DNA from: Agitococcus lubricus
Lineage (GTDB): Bacteria > Pseudomonadota > Gammaproteobacteria > Pseudomonadales > Moraxellaceae
DNA: 64,000 nucleotides
Direction: 5' to 3'
Assembly: GCF_003051055.1 (NCBI RefSeq)
Contig: NZ_QAON01000006.1
Coordinates: 1-64,000, forward strand
Shown: positions 14,581 through 23,876 of the stretch, in pieces
Layout of the letters: the number at the start of each line of letters is the position of its first letter
Position numbering within the stretch: position 1 is the first letter of the stretch
Made by a program: the position numbers and the translations under genes
Notes under the pieces: generated by a model
Seen by the model: only the letters and a program-made list of their open reading frames with translations
Database searches by the model: none
Told to the model about the DNA's origin: nothing

Positions 14581-14793
14581 TTAGCATTTAGAGCAACGAA
14601 CAAATGTACCACGTGAAAACTCACGCTCAGCTACTGCCTTCGCTTCCACCTCCGAAAGGACTAAAAACCAACCTCCATCACGTCCCATCTGGTCACGCGG
14701 CTTTAATTGCGTACCATAAGGCTTCGGAATATAAGGGCAATCTTCTCTATGGAGAGTCGATGTACGAAGCGGTTTATCTATATTAAGTAACAT
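14581..14793 (-). CDS. small cassette protein with two Cys/His pairs
   Basis: A 70-residue soluble protein. HREDC at residues 16-20 and CSKC at 67-70 could bind one zinc ion; between them are basic and Gly/Trp-rich stretches (RDQMGRDGGWFLVL) and an amphipathic helix (SEVEAKAVAEREF). No family recognised. Second cassette from attI, so probably a fairly recent arrival. Ribosome binding site weak (AGAGATAA, about ten bases upstream). Confidence 0.6.
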   Translation of the reverse strand: MLLNIDKPLRTSTLHREDCPYIPKPYGTQLKPRDQMGRDGGWFLVLSEVEAKAVAEREFSRGTFVRCSKC

Positions 14794-14817
14794 AGGCTTT
14801 TATCTCTAATTTTAATA

Positions 14818-14942
14818 ATTCTAACTAATCGCGTAAGGTGCAAGCACCCACAACAAAATAAACAAAAACTCAGTAATCACTAAATTCATAAGTAACTCCA
14901 TAAGCGGCTGGGTGCTTGTCGCACTTGACGCAGAAGTTAGAA
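14818..14942 (-). repeat. attC site 20
   Basis: GCAAGCACCC/GGGTGCTTGTCGC subfamily; edges TCTAAC and GTTAGAA. It closes the first cassette, which carries the restriction-modification pair. Confidence 0.9.
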
Positions 14943-15078
14943 TGAGGCCACATAAAGCTATACGTCACAACACCCAAAGGCATTGTATTAGAAATAACTG
15001 GAACCCCTTTACTAAAAGTGCTAAAATACAGACATAAGCCTAGAGCTTATTGATTTTTTGGTCAAGTGGAACTTAAAC

Positions 15079-16452
15079 ATGAAAACAGACATTAAATTTA
15101 TTGATTTATTTGCAGGAATGGGCGGTTTTCGGCTTGGCTTTGAAAATGCCTGTAAAAATCTAAACATTAAATCCGAATGCGTTTTTACGTCTGAAATTAA
15201 AGAACACGCCATAAAAGTGTATGCTGACAACTTCAAAGATTCTTCAATTTTTGGAGATATAACAAAAATTGAAGCTAGAGATATTCCTGATTTTGATGTG
15301 ATGCTTGCTGGTTTTCCTTGCCAAGCATTCAGCAGTGCAGGCAAAAGACAAGGATTTTCAGACACTCGAGGAACTCTGTTTTTTGAAATTGAACGGATAC
15401 TACAAGAAAAGCAGCCCCCTGTTTTTATTTTAGAAAATGTAGATGGGCTAATTAACCACGATAAAGATATAAAATCTGATGAAATGGGTAGAACACTAAG
15501 AGTGATTTTAGAAAAACTACACAAATTAGATTACAAGGTTAATTGGCAAGTCCTTGATGCTAAAAACTTTGGTTTAGCTCAAACACGAAAAAGAATTTTT
15601 ATTGTTGGCACTAAAAAAAATATTGTTAGCCTCACAGATTTTCCATTAGTTAATGCAAAACTTAAAGATATATTAGAATCAGGCAAACCTGTGATGACAG
15701 GAAAATTAGCCAAGCTATTGCTATCGCATTTTTCATTAACAGAGCTTTATGGAAAGTCCATCAAAGACAAAAGAGGCGGGAATGACAATATTCATAGCTG
15801 GGATATTGGCTTGAAAGGTGAAATATCGACCGAACAGAAAAAACTATTAAACCTTATATTACTGTCACGAAGAAATAAAAAGTGGGCTGAACTTAAAGGC
15901 ATAGAATGGATGGATGGTATGCCATTGACAATAAAAGAAATACAAACGTTTTACCAACACGAACATCTTAAAGAGATGTTAGATGATTTAACTGCCAAAA
16001 ATTACTTGAAGTTTGAATATCCAAAAGATGTAGTAGAAATCACAACTGACGGCAAGACAAAAAAAATTCGTCAGTATCGGGAAGACTTAGCCAAAGGCTA
16101 CAATATAGTTGCAGGTAAACTTAGCTACGAAATTAACAAAATTCTTGATCCTGAAGATATTACGCCTACATTGGTAGCAACCGATTTAGATAGAGTGGTT
16201 GTGCCTGATAAAGTCGGCATTCGCAAACTCACAGATATAGAGCAATGCCGACTTTTTGGCTTTCCTGACAACTTTAAGCTCAATATTTCTGAACGTTTAG
16301 CACACGATTTATTTGGCAACACTGTACCAGTTGCCGTTGTTACTGCTATATCTCAACGAGTGATTGAACAAATATTCCTAGATAAACAAGAATATCCTAA
16401 ACAGATACAGCCTAAAAAATCTATTCCGTGTCAATTAACACTTTTAGCTTGA
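15079..16452 (+). CDS. type II DNA (cytosine-5) methyltransferase
   Basis: A 457-residue C5-methyltransferase with the ordered motifs: I DLFAGMGGFRLGFE (from residue 9), IV GFPCQAFSSAGKR with catalytic Cys at about 81, VI ENVDG (119-123), VIII QTRKRIFIVG and X GNTVPVAVV near the C terminus. It transfers a methyl group from S-adenosylmethionine to a cytosine in the site cut by its partner. The variable region between VIII and IX is long (about 200 residues). The ATG at 15079 is preferred to an upstream TTG at 15058 because GGA lies nine bases before it. It reads against the cassette direction and meets the nuclease gene tail to tail, three bases apart. GGNNCC specificity is inferred from the nuclease. 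Confidence 0.9.
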   Translation: MKTDIKFIDLFAGMGGFRLGFENACKNLNIKSECVFTSEIKEHAIKVYADNFKDSSIFGDITKIEARDIPDFDVMLAGFPCQAFSSAGKRQGFSDTRGTLFFEIERILQEKQPPVFILENVDGLINHDKDIKSDEMGRTLRVILEKLHKLDYKVNWQVLDAKNFGLAQTRKRIFIVGTKKNIVSLTDFPLVNAKLKDILESGKPVMTGKLAKLLLSHFSLTELYGKSIKDKRGGNDNIHSWDIGLKGEISTEQKKLLNLILLSRRNKKWAELKGIEWMDGMPLTIKEIQTFYQHEHLKEMLDDLTAKNYLKFEYPKDVVEITTDGKTKKIRQYREDLAKGYNIVAGKLSYEINKILDPEDITPTLVATDLDRVVVPDKVGIRKLTDIEQCRLFGFPDNFKLNISERLAHDLFGNTVPVAVVTAISQRVIEQIFLDKQEYPKQIQPKKSIPCQLTLLA

Positions 16453-16455
16453 TGA

Positions 16456-17112
16456 TTACAAAGGGGTATTTGTTGCTTGAAAATATGCTTTCTCTACGGA
16501 ATCTAACCAATTTATATTTTGTGCTGGATAGCGTTGTGGGTGAAATTTATTTAATGCTTCTGCTAGAGCAACAACAAAATCACGTCTAGAGTTAAAAATT
16601 TTTGGTGTTTTACTGCGCCAGTTTTTTGGGCGTATATTTACAGGCACATTTTGTTTTACTTGAAGCTCTAAACAGTTTGTCGGTGATACTCCTGTCATCT
16701 CCCACACTTTCTTTACCCAAAAATCAACTATTTCCACTGTTTTATTACTGGAGCGATAGCCAAAAATTAAATGGTCTGAATCTAAACGCTGTGGATGTTC
16801 AAGCAATGAACGAGTATAAGCATCAAAATTACCAATATCAAAAGCAGGACTAGCATCGTAGTTAAACGCTTTAATTTCTAAATGCTGGCCATCACCAAGA
16901 TAAAAATCAGGCCAATCTTGTGCATTTGACGGTTTAGAAAAAACTATTTTCTTTGATAACATCCAGTTTTCAAACCATTCTTGTAAAACTCCACCCACAA
17001 TATCCTTAGACGCAACATGAAAAGAAATTCCAGCCAAATCAAAACTAATAAAGCCTTTTTTACCTTTTATGTTTTCTTCGTTCAATAATTGTTCTATTTT
17101 CTTAATATACAT
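16456..17112 (-). CDS. type II restriction endonuclease, NgoBV/NlaIV-like
   Basis: A 218-residue nuclease with a PD-(D/E)xK core: WPDFYLGDGQHLEIKAF, where Asp69, Glu79 and Lys81 are the likely catalytic residues. The following NYDASPAFDIGNFDAYTRSL and the overall length match, from memory, the NgoBV/NlaIV family, which cuts at GGNNCC; the recognition site here is inference. It lies immediately inside attI in the cassette direction and converges with its methyltransferase. No ribosome binding site is visible before the start, which would keep nuclease levels low. Confidence 0.8.
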   Translation of the reverse strand: MYIKKIEQLLNEENIKGKKGFISFDLAGISFHVASKDIVGGVLQEWFENWMLSKKIVFSKPSNAQDWPDFYLGDGQHLEIKAFNYDASPAFDIGNFDAYTRSLLEHPQRLDSDHLIFGYRSSNKTVEIVDFWVKKVWEMTGVSPTNCLELQVKQNVPVNIRPKNWRSKTPKIFNSRRDFVVALAEALNKFHPQRYPAQNINWLDSVEKAYFQATNTPL

Positions 17113-17289
17113 TGATGAAATACCGTATTAAATATAAGGATTAGCAATTCTGCCATAAAAACTAGCAAAAACACAAAAAACAAGAATTCTAACTTAATTT
17201 TACACACCAAATCTTATAATCCACGTATAGCGGATTATAACGACTTATGTATAATATAACTAACATCCAAACACAAGGATTTATGAGAT
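17113..17289. promoter_or_regulatory. attI and integrase/cassette control region
   Basis: On the minus strand GTTAGAA (17187-17193) matches the right edges of attC 11 and attC 20 and is the likely attI crossover point. A perfect inverted repeat TTATAATCC/GGATTATAA (17214-17222 and 17232-17240, nine-base spacer) lies between attI and intI, and TATAAT at 17250-17255 is a candidate -10 for intI, which would put the repeat over its -35. No clear LexA box (CTGT-N8-ACAG) was found. AAGGA lies about 11 bases before the intI ATG. Confidence 0.55.
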
Positions 17290-18294
17290 ATGAACCCCAT
17301 AAAAAGTGTTGCAAAAGATGACTCCAAGCCTGAGCCTAAAGTTTTAGACTTACTTCGCCAGCGTATCAGAGCATACCATTACAGTATCCGTACTGAAGAT
17401 GCTTATGTACAATGGGTCAAACGTTTTATATGGTTCAATGAACATAAACATCCTAATCTCATGGGTAAAGTTGAAATAGAGAATTTTCTAGTACATCTAG
17501 CTAATCAAGGGTTTATGTCTGGTTCTAGTCAAAATCAAGCATTAGCTGCTTTGCTTTTCTTTTATAAACAAGTACTTGGATTTCCTGCAGAACAATTCAA
17601 TGATATTTTACGCGCCAAACGAAAAACGAAATTGCCTACAGTTTTAGCAAAACAGGAAGTTGAACGTTTGTTAGATGGTTTAGAGGGTGTTATTGCGCTG
17701 ATGGCACATTTATTATATGGCACCGGTATGCGTTTGATGGAATGTGTACGTTTACGCGTACAAGACATTGACTTTGAGTTGAATCAGATTATGGTACGCA
17801 ATGGTAAAGGCTCTAAGGATAGAGTCACTATGTTACCCACACGATTAAAGGCAAGCCTAAAGTCGCAAATTCAATCGGTCAGCCAACTTCATCAACAGGA
17901 CAAACAAAAGGGCTATGGTGAAGTCTATCTTCCTTATGCCTTAGAAAAGAAATTTCCTTACGCTAGTCGGGAGTTAGGTTGGCAATACTTATTTCCAGCA
18001 CAACGCTTATCGTTAGACCCAAGAACACAACGCGTGCGCCGCCACCATATAGACGAAAAATTACTCCAAAGGCAGATTAAGTTAGCTGCAATCGCATGCA
18101 ATCTGAATAAACATGTCACACCACATGCACTTCGCCACTCATTTGCCACCCATTTATTACAAGCGGGCTACGACATTCGAACCGTACAAGAGCTACTGGG
18201 ACACAGTGACGTGCGCACGACTATGATTTATACGCACGTTCTGAATCAGGGTGGCAAAGGCGTAATTAGTCCGTTAGACCGTTTAGACACCTGA
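17290..18294 (+). CDS. intI: integron integrase
   Basis: A 334-residue tyrosine recombinase. Catalytic residues are visible: Arg148 (GTGMRLME), Lys173 (NGKGSKDR), HALR at 279-282, His305 ([10 protein letters not shown]) and Tyr314 (IYTHVL). The insert at about 207-240 ([20 protein letters not shown]) is the extra helix that distinguishes IntI from XerC/D and lets it bind folded single-stranded attC sites. The C terminus ([12 protein letters not shown]) is also typical. It excises cassettes and inserts them at attI. It diverges from the array and ends one base before the yeaC-like stop. No frameshift or missing catalytic residue, so it should be active. Confidence 0.95.
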   Translation: MNPIKSVAKDDSKPEPKVLDLLRQRIRAYHYSIRTEDAYVQWVKRFIWFNEHKHPNLMGKVEIENFLVHLANQGFMSGSSQNQALAALLFFYKQVLGFPAEQFNDILRAKRKTKLPTVLAKQEVERLLDGLEGVIALMAHLLYGTGMRLMECVRLRVQDIDFELNQIMVRNGKGSKDRVTMLPTRLKASLKSQIQSVSQLHQQDKQKGYGEVYLPYALEKKFPYASRELGWQYLFPAQRLSLDPRTQRVRRHHIDEKLLQRQIKLAAIACNLNKHVTPHALRHSFATHLLQAGYDIRTVQELLGHSDVRTTMIYTHVLNQGGKGVISPLDRLDT

Positions 18295-18295
18295 T

Positions 18296-18568
18296 TTAGT
18301 GTAAAAACTTAATCGTTTGTTCTTGATTATGGTCATGGTCGTCACAAGTTTCACCTTCTTTTTCACCTTTATGAATGTAACCTGTACGCTCTTGTTCGGG
18401 CAAATGTTGCATTTCCCATACTAAGACAGCCTGCATACAGGTTTCACGCTGTTCGTCTGTCACACGACGACCATCAGGCCATTTGCCTAACTCCACCGCA
18501 CGTTTGAGATTTGCAACAATGTCGGGGGTTAGTGCAGCTAATACAGCAGCAAAAGTATCATGGTTCAT
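18296..18568 (-). CDS. yeaC: YeaC-like DUF1315 protein
   Basis: A 90-residue acidic protein with the DUF1315 signature: LTPDIVANLKRAVELGKWPDGRRVTDEQRETCMQAVLVWE matches E. coli YeaC closely in the same position. The C-terminal tail is hydrophilic with a Cys/His-rich piece (ETCDDHDHNQ). Biochemical role unknown. The start overlaps the nadK stop by one base (TAATG), so it is co-translated with nadK, and it converges with intI. This marks the edge of the integron. Confidence 0.85.
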   Translation of the reverse strand: MNHDTFAAVLAALTPDIVANLKRAVELGKWPDGRRVTDEQRETCMQAVLVWEMQHLPEQERTGYIHKGEKEGETCDDHDHNQEQTIKFLH

Positions 18569-19458
18569 TAATCATCACCTTTAATCGGATTGCCCCACCC
18601 TAGTTTCGTTCGACAAGCGGCATAAAAGTCGTAACCTGGTGGATGTATCAATTTTAACTTAAAGGGATGCTTAGTGATATAAACCCAATCACCTGCGTTT
18701 AGACTAATGCCTGTATGACCATCTGGACTGACTAAGGGTTTAAGCGTGGTTTCGGTAATACGAATTTTAATTTCACTGTCGCCATCCACAACAATAGGTC
18801 GACTTGATAAGGTATGAGGATGCATGGGTACAAGAACAATCGCATCTAACTTAGGATGCATGATTGGCCCGCCACCAGATAAAGCATACGCGGTAGAGCC
18901 TGTGGGTGTGGCAACAATTAAGCCGTCCGAGCGCTGGCGATAGACAAATTGCCCTTCGATATATAACTCAAATTCGAGCATGTGTACCGATTTACCCGCA
19001 TGCAAGACCACATCATTGAGTGCTAAGGCCTCTGCAACGGGCTCGCCATTAGACCTAACCTCCAACTTTAATAAAAATCGTTGGTCTGTCGTATAATTCC
19101 CTCGCAGTACATCTTGCACTTTGGCAATCACTTCATCGGGCGAGATATCAGTCAAAAACCCTAGACGACCACGATTCACACCTAAGACGGGTGTTTTATA
19201 ACGAGCCAGCGCGCGGGCTGCATGTAATAATGAACCATCGCCACCGACGACAATCACTAAATCACACACTTCACCTAACAGCGACCTAGAACACACTTGT
19301 AAGCCTTCACGCTGCATCAAATGTGCGGTATGTTCGTCATAAATAACAGTTAAGCCTTGGTGTATTAGGTATTCTTCTAATAAGTTTAAGGTATCAATGA
19401 CTGAGGCACGGTCTGGTCGGCCAATTAAACCAATATTTCTAAAATTGTCTGTACTCAT
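18568..19458 (-). CDS. nadK: NAD kinase
   Basis: A 296-residue enzyme that phosphorylates NAD to NADP. It shows GGDGSLLHAAR (phosphate-binding GGDG), NRGRLGFLTD and TPTGSTAYALSGGGP, all hallmarks of NadK. The start at 19458 is chosen because it overlaps the preceding stop as ATGA and matches family length; an in-frame start 15 codons earlier would lie inside the upstream gene. Middle gene of a three-gene operon with the cNMP/rhodanese protein and yeaC. Confidence 0.95.
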   Translation of the reverse strand: MSTDNFRNIGLIGRPDRASVIDTLNLLEEYLIHQGLTVIYDEHTAHLMQREGLQVCSRSLLGEVCDLVIVVGGDGSLLHAARALARYKTPVLGVNRGRLGFLTDISPDEVIAKVQDVLRGNYTTDQRFLLKLEVRSNGEPVAEALALNDVVLHAGKSVHMLEFELYIEGQFVYRQRSDGLIVATPTGSTAYALSGGGPIMHPKLDAIVLVPMHPHTLSSRPIVVDGDSEIKIRITETTLKPLVSPDGHTGISLNAGDWVYITKHPFKLKLIHPPGYDFYAACRTKLGWGNPIKGDD

Positions 19459-20534
19459 GCTGCTTCCAAATATTGCGCTCGCTCCGTTGCAGAGAGAGAC
19501 CACAAACCACCCGCTAATACAGACGCATTATAACCTTGAATGCCTAATAAAAAGGCAGCGGCTGCACTGCGTTGGCCATTATCACAGCATACAATATAAT
19601 GTTTGTTTAAGGGAAGTTGGCGCGCTTTGAGACGTATGTCGGCTAAACTCAGGTGCATAGCACCTTTTAAGTGAATGAGTTGATATTCCTCAAGTAATCT
19701 GATATCTAACCAAACCGCTTCTTGAGAGTTAACCACGGCTTGTGCTAAGGAAAAACTCATACTTTGTACACTGGGCGCACGCAATAATCGGTCAAAGTCT
19801 TTTTGTTCTAAGCGCATTAATAAGCCATCTTCAAGCATCACAACATCGGCATTACGTGGTGCATTTTTTAAGAGGCCTTCTTCACCAAAAAAACCGCCTG
19901 TTCCTAAGTAGGCAACGGTTAATACTTCGTTATGGTCTAATTGTTTTACCTCTGCACGCCCCGATTTAATAAAGTAACAGCAATCGGCTTTATCCCCCAT
20001 GCTAATGACTTTTTGTCCCTTTTTCACAGGCACTTCAATCAAGGCATTCAGTAACTCTAAAATATTCATTGGTGGTAAACGGTAAAAAATGTGCGACTGC
20101 AATAAATGCAACACCCATTCTTTATCCATACTCGGGGGCAAATTGGCGAATAATGCTTTGGCTAGACTGCTTAAACTTTGCTCCCATACCAAAGCATCAT
20201 GCAGGCGCTGTTGGTTGACGGTAAGAATATTGATAGGCGTATGCGATTTAATGGTAAATTGACGGGGGCGACTGTCTACTAAGGCATAATTTGCTGCTGG
20301 TTGAATGGCATTTAATAGGGTTTGCTGGCCATGATGGTCTATTAATGCCACTGTACCACTGAGCAAAAAGACAGTTTTATCGTCACATTCACCATAACGA
20401 CAAATAATACTTTCGGGCGGTAATGACTCCACATAACAGCCAGAAACAACATCTTTTAAGCGTTGCGCCGATAATGCATTTAACGGAACAAAATTATGTA
20501 AGACGTCTAAGGCTAAAGTTTTGCTGGTAATCAT
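19455..20534 (-). CDS. double cyclic-nucleotide-binding domain protein with C-terminal rhodanese
   Basis: A 359-residue soluble protein with three modules: a degenerate cNMP-binding domain (about 10-130), a well-formed one (about 145-260, YFIKSGRAEV and GGFFGEEGLLKNAPRNADV) and a rhodanese domain (about 270-355) with active-site loop CCDNGQRSAAAA. Rhodaneses move sulfane sulfur, and a cNMP module could couple that to signalling. The second cNMP domain has the GE(E) contact of the phosphate-binding cassette (FGEEGLL...RNA). It overlaps nadK by four bases. Substrate and ligand are unknown. Confidence 0.85.
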   Translation of the reverse strand: MITSKTLALDVLHNFVPLNALSAQRLKDVVSGCYVESLPPESIICRYGECDDKTVFLLSGTVALIDHHGQQTLLNAIQPAANYALVDSRPRQFTIKSHTPINILTVNQQRLHDALVWEQSLSSLAKALFANLPPSMDKEWVLHLLQSHIFYRLPPMNILELLNALIEVPVKKGQKVISMGDKADCCYFIKSGRAEVKQLDHNEVLTVAYLGTGGFFGEEGLLKNAPRNADVVMLEDGLLMRLEQKDFDRLLRAPSVQSMSFSLAQAVVNSQEAVWLDIRLLEEYQLIHLKGAMHLSLADIRLKARQLPLNKHYIVCCDNGQRSAAAAFLLGIQGYNASVLAGGLWSLSATERAQYLEAA

Positions 20535-20697
20535 CGCTCATTATTCTCTGTCTAGGGACAAACTTTTTATGCGGCTTTTGCGTATTCAAATCCTACATGG
20601 ATGAGTGTGTGGTCTTAGCATGTATTTTAATGTGTCGGACTGAGACTTTATCAGTTGATACAGACCGTGACTCATCGACTAAAAAGTTTATCTCGGG

Positions 20698-22170
20698 CTA
20701 ATTAAATTTGAGAACATTCATAATGGCGGCATCCATCAGTTGATGACGGGCGCAACGGTCAGACTGCCCTGCAACAAATTTACTAGGCGAGTCGGTACGA
20801 ATTAAGCGTGAGTTACAACACTGACCATCCCCTATATCCATCATACAACGGGGGTTTTCATAATGTTTTAACCATGCTTTATAGTGCCCAACACTGACCA
20901 AACATTTCTCGGCAACATAGGCGGTCGGGTCTTGTGTATAGGCCGCCAAGTCATTCACAGGCACAGACAAATTGCCTACACCTGGATGGAATGCTACAAA
21001 ACTCATGCCAATACTTTCTAGACGTCGTAAAAAGCTATCTGCACCTGCTTCTTGTTGCTGTGCTTGCGCTAAACCGAGTGCTTCAATATGCTGTTCATAC
21101 TCTTTAATTTGTGCTTCATAGTCATGTAATTCGGCATACAATGATTTCATTTTTAATAAATAACGACTGACTTCTTCTTCTAATCGTTTGTCTAAAGTTA
21201 ATAAATGCTCTGCTTGTAAGCGATTGATACGGGCTTGATATTCTTGTTCTTTGGCATCTAAGACACTGGCAAAATGTTGTTGTTCTTGACCAGCCGCACT
21301 GAGGGCGATGTGCAGTTCATAAATCTGCTTCTGATTAACATCACGTTCCTGACGTAAGGACTCTTCAATACCCGTTAAACTGATAATTTGATTATGTAAG
21401 GCTTCTAAGCGTTCTTGTTGCGCTTGTAATTGCTGATTTAATGCTTTTTGCTGCTCAACCAACTTCATGTTTTGTGTTTGTAAAATATCCAGTTGTTGTT
21501 GATGAACATAGGATTGTAAGGTGATAGTTTCATTTTTCTCTGTGGTGAGCGTTTGCAGTTGTAAACTCAAGTCTTGTATTTTTTGTTCTAAGAGACTGGT
21601 TTGGTCGGTCATAATTGGAAAAAATTGACCTTCCGCTAAAGCGGTTGTGGTCAAAATTGGAATACCTGTTTCGGTAATCGTAAAGCTACTTTGTTTTTCT
21701 TCTTCGGCATAAGCCTTTGATTTTTTTATCCCTAGTCGACTACAGGTATCGGGAATATAACGTTGAATTTGAATAAAGGTATTATCCCCTTCTTCCATGA
21801 GAGGGTCCCACATCTTAGTGGCATGCCAAGACACAGGACATTGACTGCGACAGGCAAGACGAATCGGGCCTTTGCCTAAATCTGGGCCTAAAGCAGCAAT
21901 TTCAACCAGATGACTCAATGGAATATTCCAGCCATCAACGGGATAGCCAGTTTTATCAAAACTGATATTAAATAAAGCTACCCCTTTTATGGCGAGGGCT
22001 TCATCTAATTGCACATAAGCACCGCGTTTATGGCTACGGGCATATTGCGACATGGGGGCAATACCAGCCACAACCGCATCAAAATCATCATACAGCATGG
22101 CTTTTGTGATGCCGTTTTCTGCTGACCAAAATAAGATAAGCTCGGCATACATGGAGGTTTTTTGCAACAT
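20698..22170 (-). CDS. long coiled-coil protein of unknown function
   Basis: A 490-residue protein. The N terminus (1-165) is globular (YAELILFWSAENGITKAMLY, CPVSWHATKMWDP). Residues ~190-370 form a long heptad-rich coiled coil full of Gln, Glu and Leu. The C terminus (about 375-490) is globular again and Cys/His-rich (CMMDIGDGQCCNSRLI, DRCARHQLMDAA), possibly metal-binding. No signal peptide or membrane span. AGGA lies seven bases before the ATG. Not recognised; the layout suggests a structural or scaffolding protein. Confidence 0.75.
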   Translation of the reverse strand: MLQKTSMYAELILFWSAENGITKAMLYDDFDAVVAGIAPMSQYARSHKRGAYVQLDEALAIKGVALFNISFDKTGYPVDGWNIPLSHLVEIAALGPDLGKGPIRLACRSQCPVSWHATKMWDPLMEEGDNTFIQIQRYIPDTCSRLGIKKSKAYAEEEKQSSFTITETGIPILTTTALAEGQFFPIMTDQTSLLEQKIQDLSLQLQTLTTEKNETITLQSYVHQQQLDILQTQNMKLVEQQKALNQQLQAQQERLEALHNQIISLTGIEESLRQERDVNQKQIYELHIALSAAGQEQQHFASVLDAKEQEYQARINRLQAEHLLTLDKRLEEEVSRYLLKMKSLYAELHDYEAQIKEYEQHIEALGLAQAQQQEAGADSFLRRLESIGMSFVAFHPGVGNLSVPVNDLAAYTQDPTAYVAEKCLVSVGHYKAWLKHYENPRCMMDIGDGQCCNSRLIRTDSPSKFVAGQSDRCARHQLMDAAIMNVLKFN

Positions 22171-22550
22171 ATCTCATCCTTAATGAGAAGCGGAACACCA
22201 TTCATCATTTGTGTTAATGATGTTGCGTTATTGTTATCGATTAAACCCTTTTATAGATGAGCGCACCTTTTTCGGCAAGCACTTGGACGACAATTTCAGT
22301 CAATAAATGACAAATTTGGGCATTAGTACACAGCTTTTTGTTTAAGTACCTGTAAAGAATCACTCAATCTTTTTTATAACAAATAAGAATATAAAATAAG
22401 GCAATAATTCTTTTTGGCAATTTGAAATAAGCACCTCACTTTAGCAGCCACTAATGAATAAGATATCTTTTATTATTAAGATGGTTGGATTGCTGAAACA
22501 AGACACTTTTATGTTGAGATGCTGCAACTCGGCTTGATTAAATCGACATA
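22171..22550. other. intergenic region
   Basis: About 380 bp of AT-rich sequence between the thiolase terminator and the coiled-coil gene. Besides the start region of the coiled-coil gene, I see no gene, repeat or RNA in it. Confidence 0.6.
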
Positions 22551-22582
22551 AAAAAGCCTTAAAGCAATGCTTTAAGGCTTTT
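22551..22582 (-). terminator. terminator of the thiolase gene
   Basis: Perfect stem AAAGCCTTAAAGC/GCTTTAAGGCTTT with a three-base loop and runs of T on both strands, so it can act in both directions. Confidence 0.85.
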
Positions 22583-22601
22583 TTTGTGAGCATAGGCAAG
22601 A

Positions 22602-23876
22602 TTATTTTTCTAAAATTGCCACAACCCCTTGACCCCCTGCGGCACAAATCGAGATTAAACCACGACCACTGCCTTTTTCGTTCAACATTTTGGCTAAAGT
22701 CGCAACAATACGACCCCCTGTAGCTGCAAAAGGATGACCTGCTGCCAAAGACGAACCGTTAATATTCAACTTGCTACGATCAATACTACCTAATGCTTTT
22801 TTCAGACCCAAACGCTCTTTACAGAACTTGGGATCTTCCCATGCTTTTAAGGTCGCCAATACTTGAGAAGCAAAGGCTTCATGGATTTCATAGAAGTCAA
22901 AATCTTGTAGCTTTAAGCCTGCACGCTCTAACATACGTGGCATAGCATACGCAGGCGCCATTAATAAACCTTCTTTTTTATGCACAAAATCAACCGCAGC
23001 GACTTCGCAGAAGGTTAAGTAAGCTAATACAGGTAAACCACGCTCTTTTGCCCACTCTTCAGAGGCCAATAACACAACGGCAGCACCGTCTGTTAATGGG
23101 GTAGAGTTAGCGGCAGTCATGGTTGCGCCCTCGCCCTTACCAAAACAGGTTTTTAAGCTGGCTAATTTTTCTAAAGAAATATCTTTACGCAAATTATTGT
23201 CGCGGCTTAAGCCTTGGAATGGTGTCATTAAATCGTTAAAGAAACCACGCTCGTAAGCCGCCGCCATATTTTTGTGGCTGCTGTAAGCTAATTGGTCTTG
23301 GTCTTCACGCGTAATGCCCCACTCTAAAGCAGTAATTGCTGCGTGGTCACCCATTGCCAAACCTGTACGCGGTTCGCCATTACGGGGTTGGTCGGGCATT
23401 AAATGTTTGGGACGAATTTTTAAGGCCGCTTTTAGGCGCTCTTGATTGGTTTTTGAACGATTGATTTCCAACAAGATTTTGCGTAAATCATCATTAATCG
23501 CTAACGGTGCATCGCTAGTAGTATCGACACCGCCTGCAATACCACATTCAATCTGACCTAAGGCAATTTTATTAGCCACTAAAATAGCCGCTTCTAAACC
23601 AGTACCACAGGCTTGCTGAATGTCATAAGCCGATGTTTCTGGTGCTAATTTAGTGCTTAATACGGCTTCGCGCGTTAAGTTAAAGTCACGACTGTGCTTT
23701 AATACTGCACCTGCTACAACTTCGCCTAAGCGTAAACCCTGTAAATTATAACGCTCAACTAAACCATTTAAGGCAGCCGTTAACATATCTTGGTTTGATA
23801 CGTTGACATAAGCGCCATTAGAACGAGCAAAAGGAATACGGTTACCGCCAATAATAGCAACACGACGTACTGTCAT
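22602..23876 (-). CDS. acetyl-CoA acyltransferase (FadI-like thiolase)
   Basis: A 424-residue thiolase. Nucleophile Cys in QQACGTGLEAA (about residue 90), His in NGSSLAAGHPFAATGG (about 382) and Cys in CAAGGQGV (about 413) form the usual triad; TAANSTPLTDGAA is the CoA-loop region. Length and the insert around MPDQPRNGEP resemble FadI, the beta-oxidation thiolase. It could work in fatty acid oxidation or in condensation for PHA, which fits the PHA synthase at 48.8 kb. Monocistronic with its own terminator. GGAGG lies five bases upstream of the start. Confidence 0.9.
   Translation of the reverse strand: MTVRRVAIIGGNRIPFARSNGAYVNVSNQDMLTAALNGLVERYNLQGLRLGEVVAGAVLKHSRDFNLTREAVLSTKLAPETSAYDIQQACGTGLEAAILVANKIALGQIECGIAGGVDTTSDAPLAINDDLRKILLEINRSKTNQERLKAALKIRPKHLMPDQPRNGEPRTGLAMGDHAAITALEWGITREDQDQLAYSSHKNMAAAYERGFFNDLMTPFQGLSRDNNLRKDISLEKLASLKTCFGKGEGATMTAANSTPLTDGAAVVLLASEEWAKERGLPVLAYLTFCEVAAVDFVHKKEGLLMAPAYAMPRMLERAGLKLQDFDFYEIHEAFASQVLATLKAWEDPKFCKERLGLKKALGSIDRSKLNINGSSLAAGHPFAATGGRIVATLAKMLNEKGSGRGLISICAAGGQGVVAILEK

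Noticed and set aside
17113-17289. LexA box in front of intI
   Set aside because: I looked for CTGT-N8-ACAG and close variants and found none; only an unrelated perfect inverted repeat.
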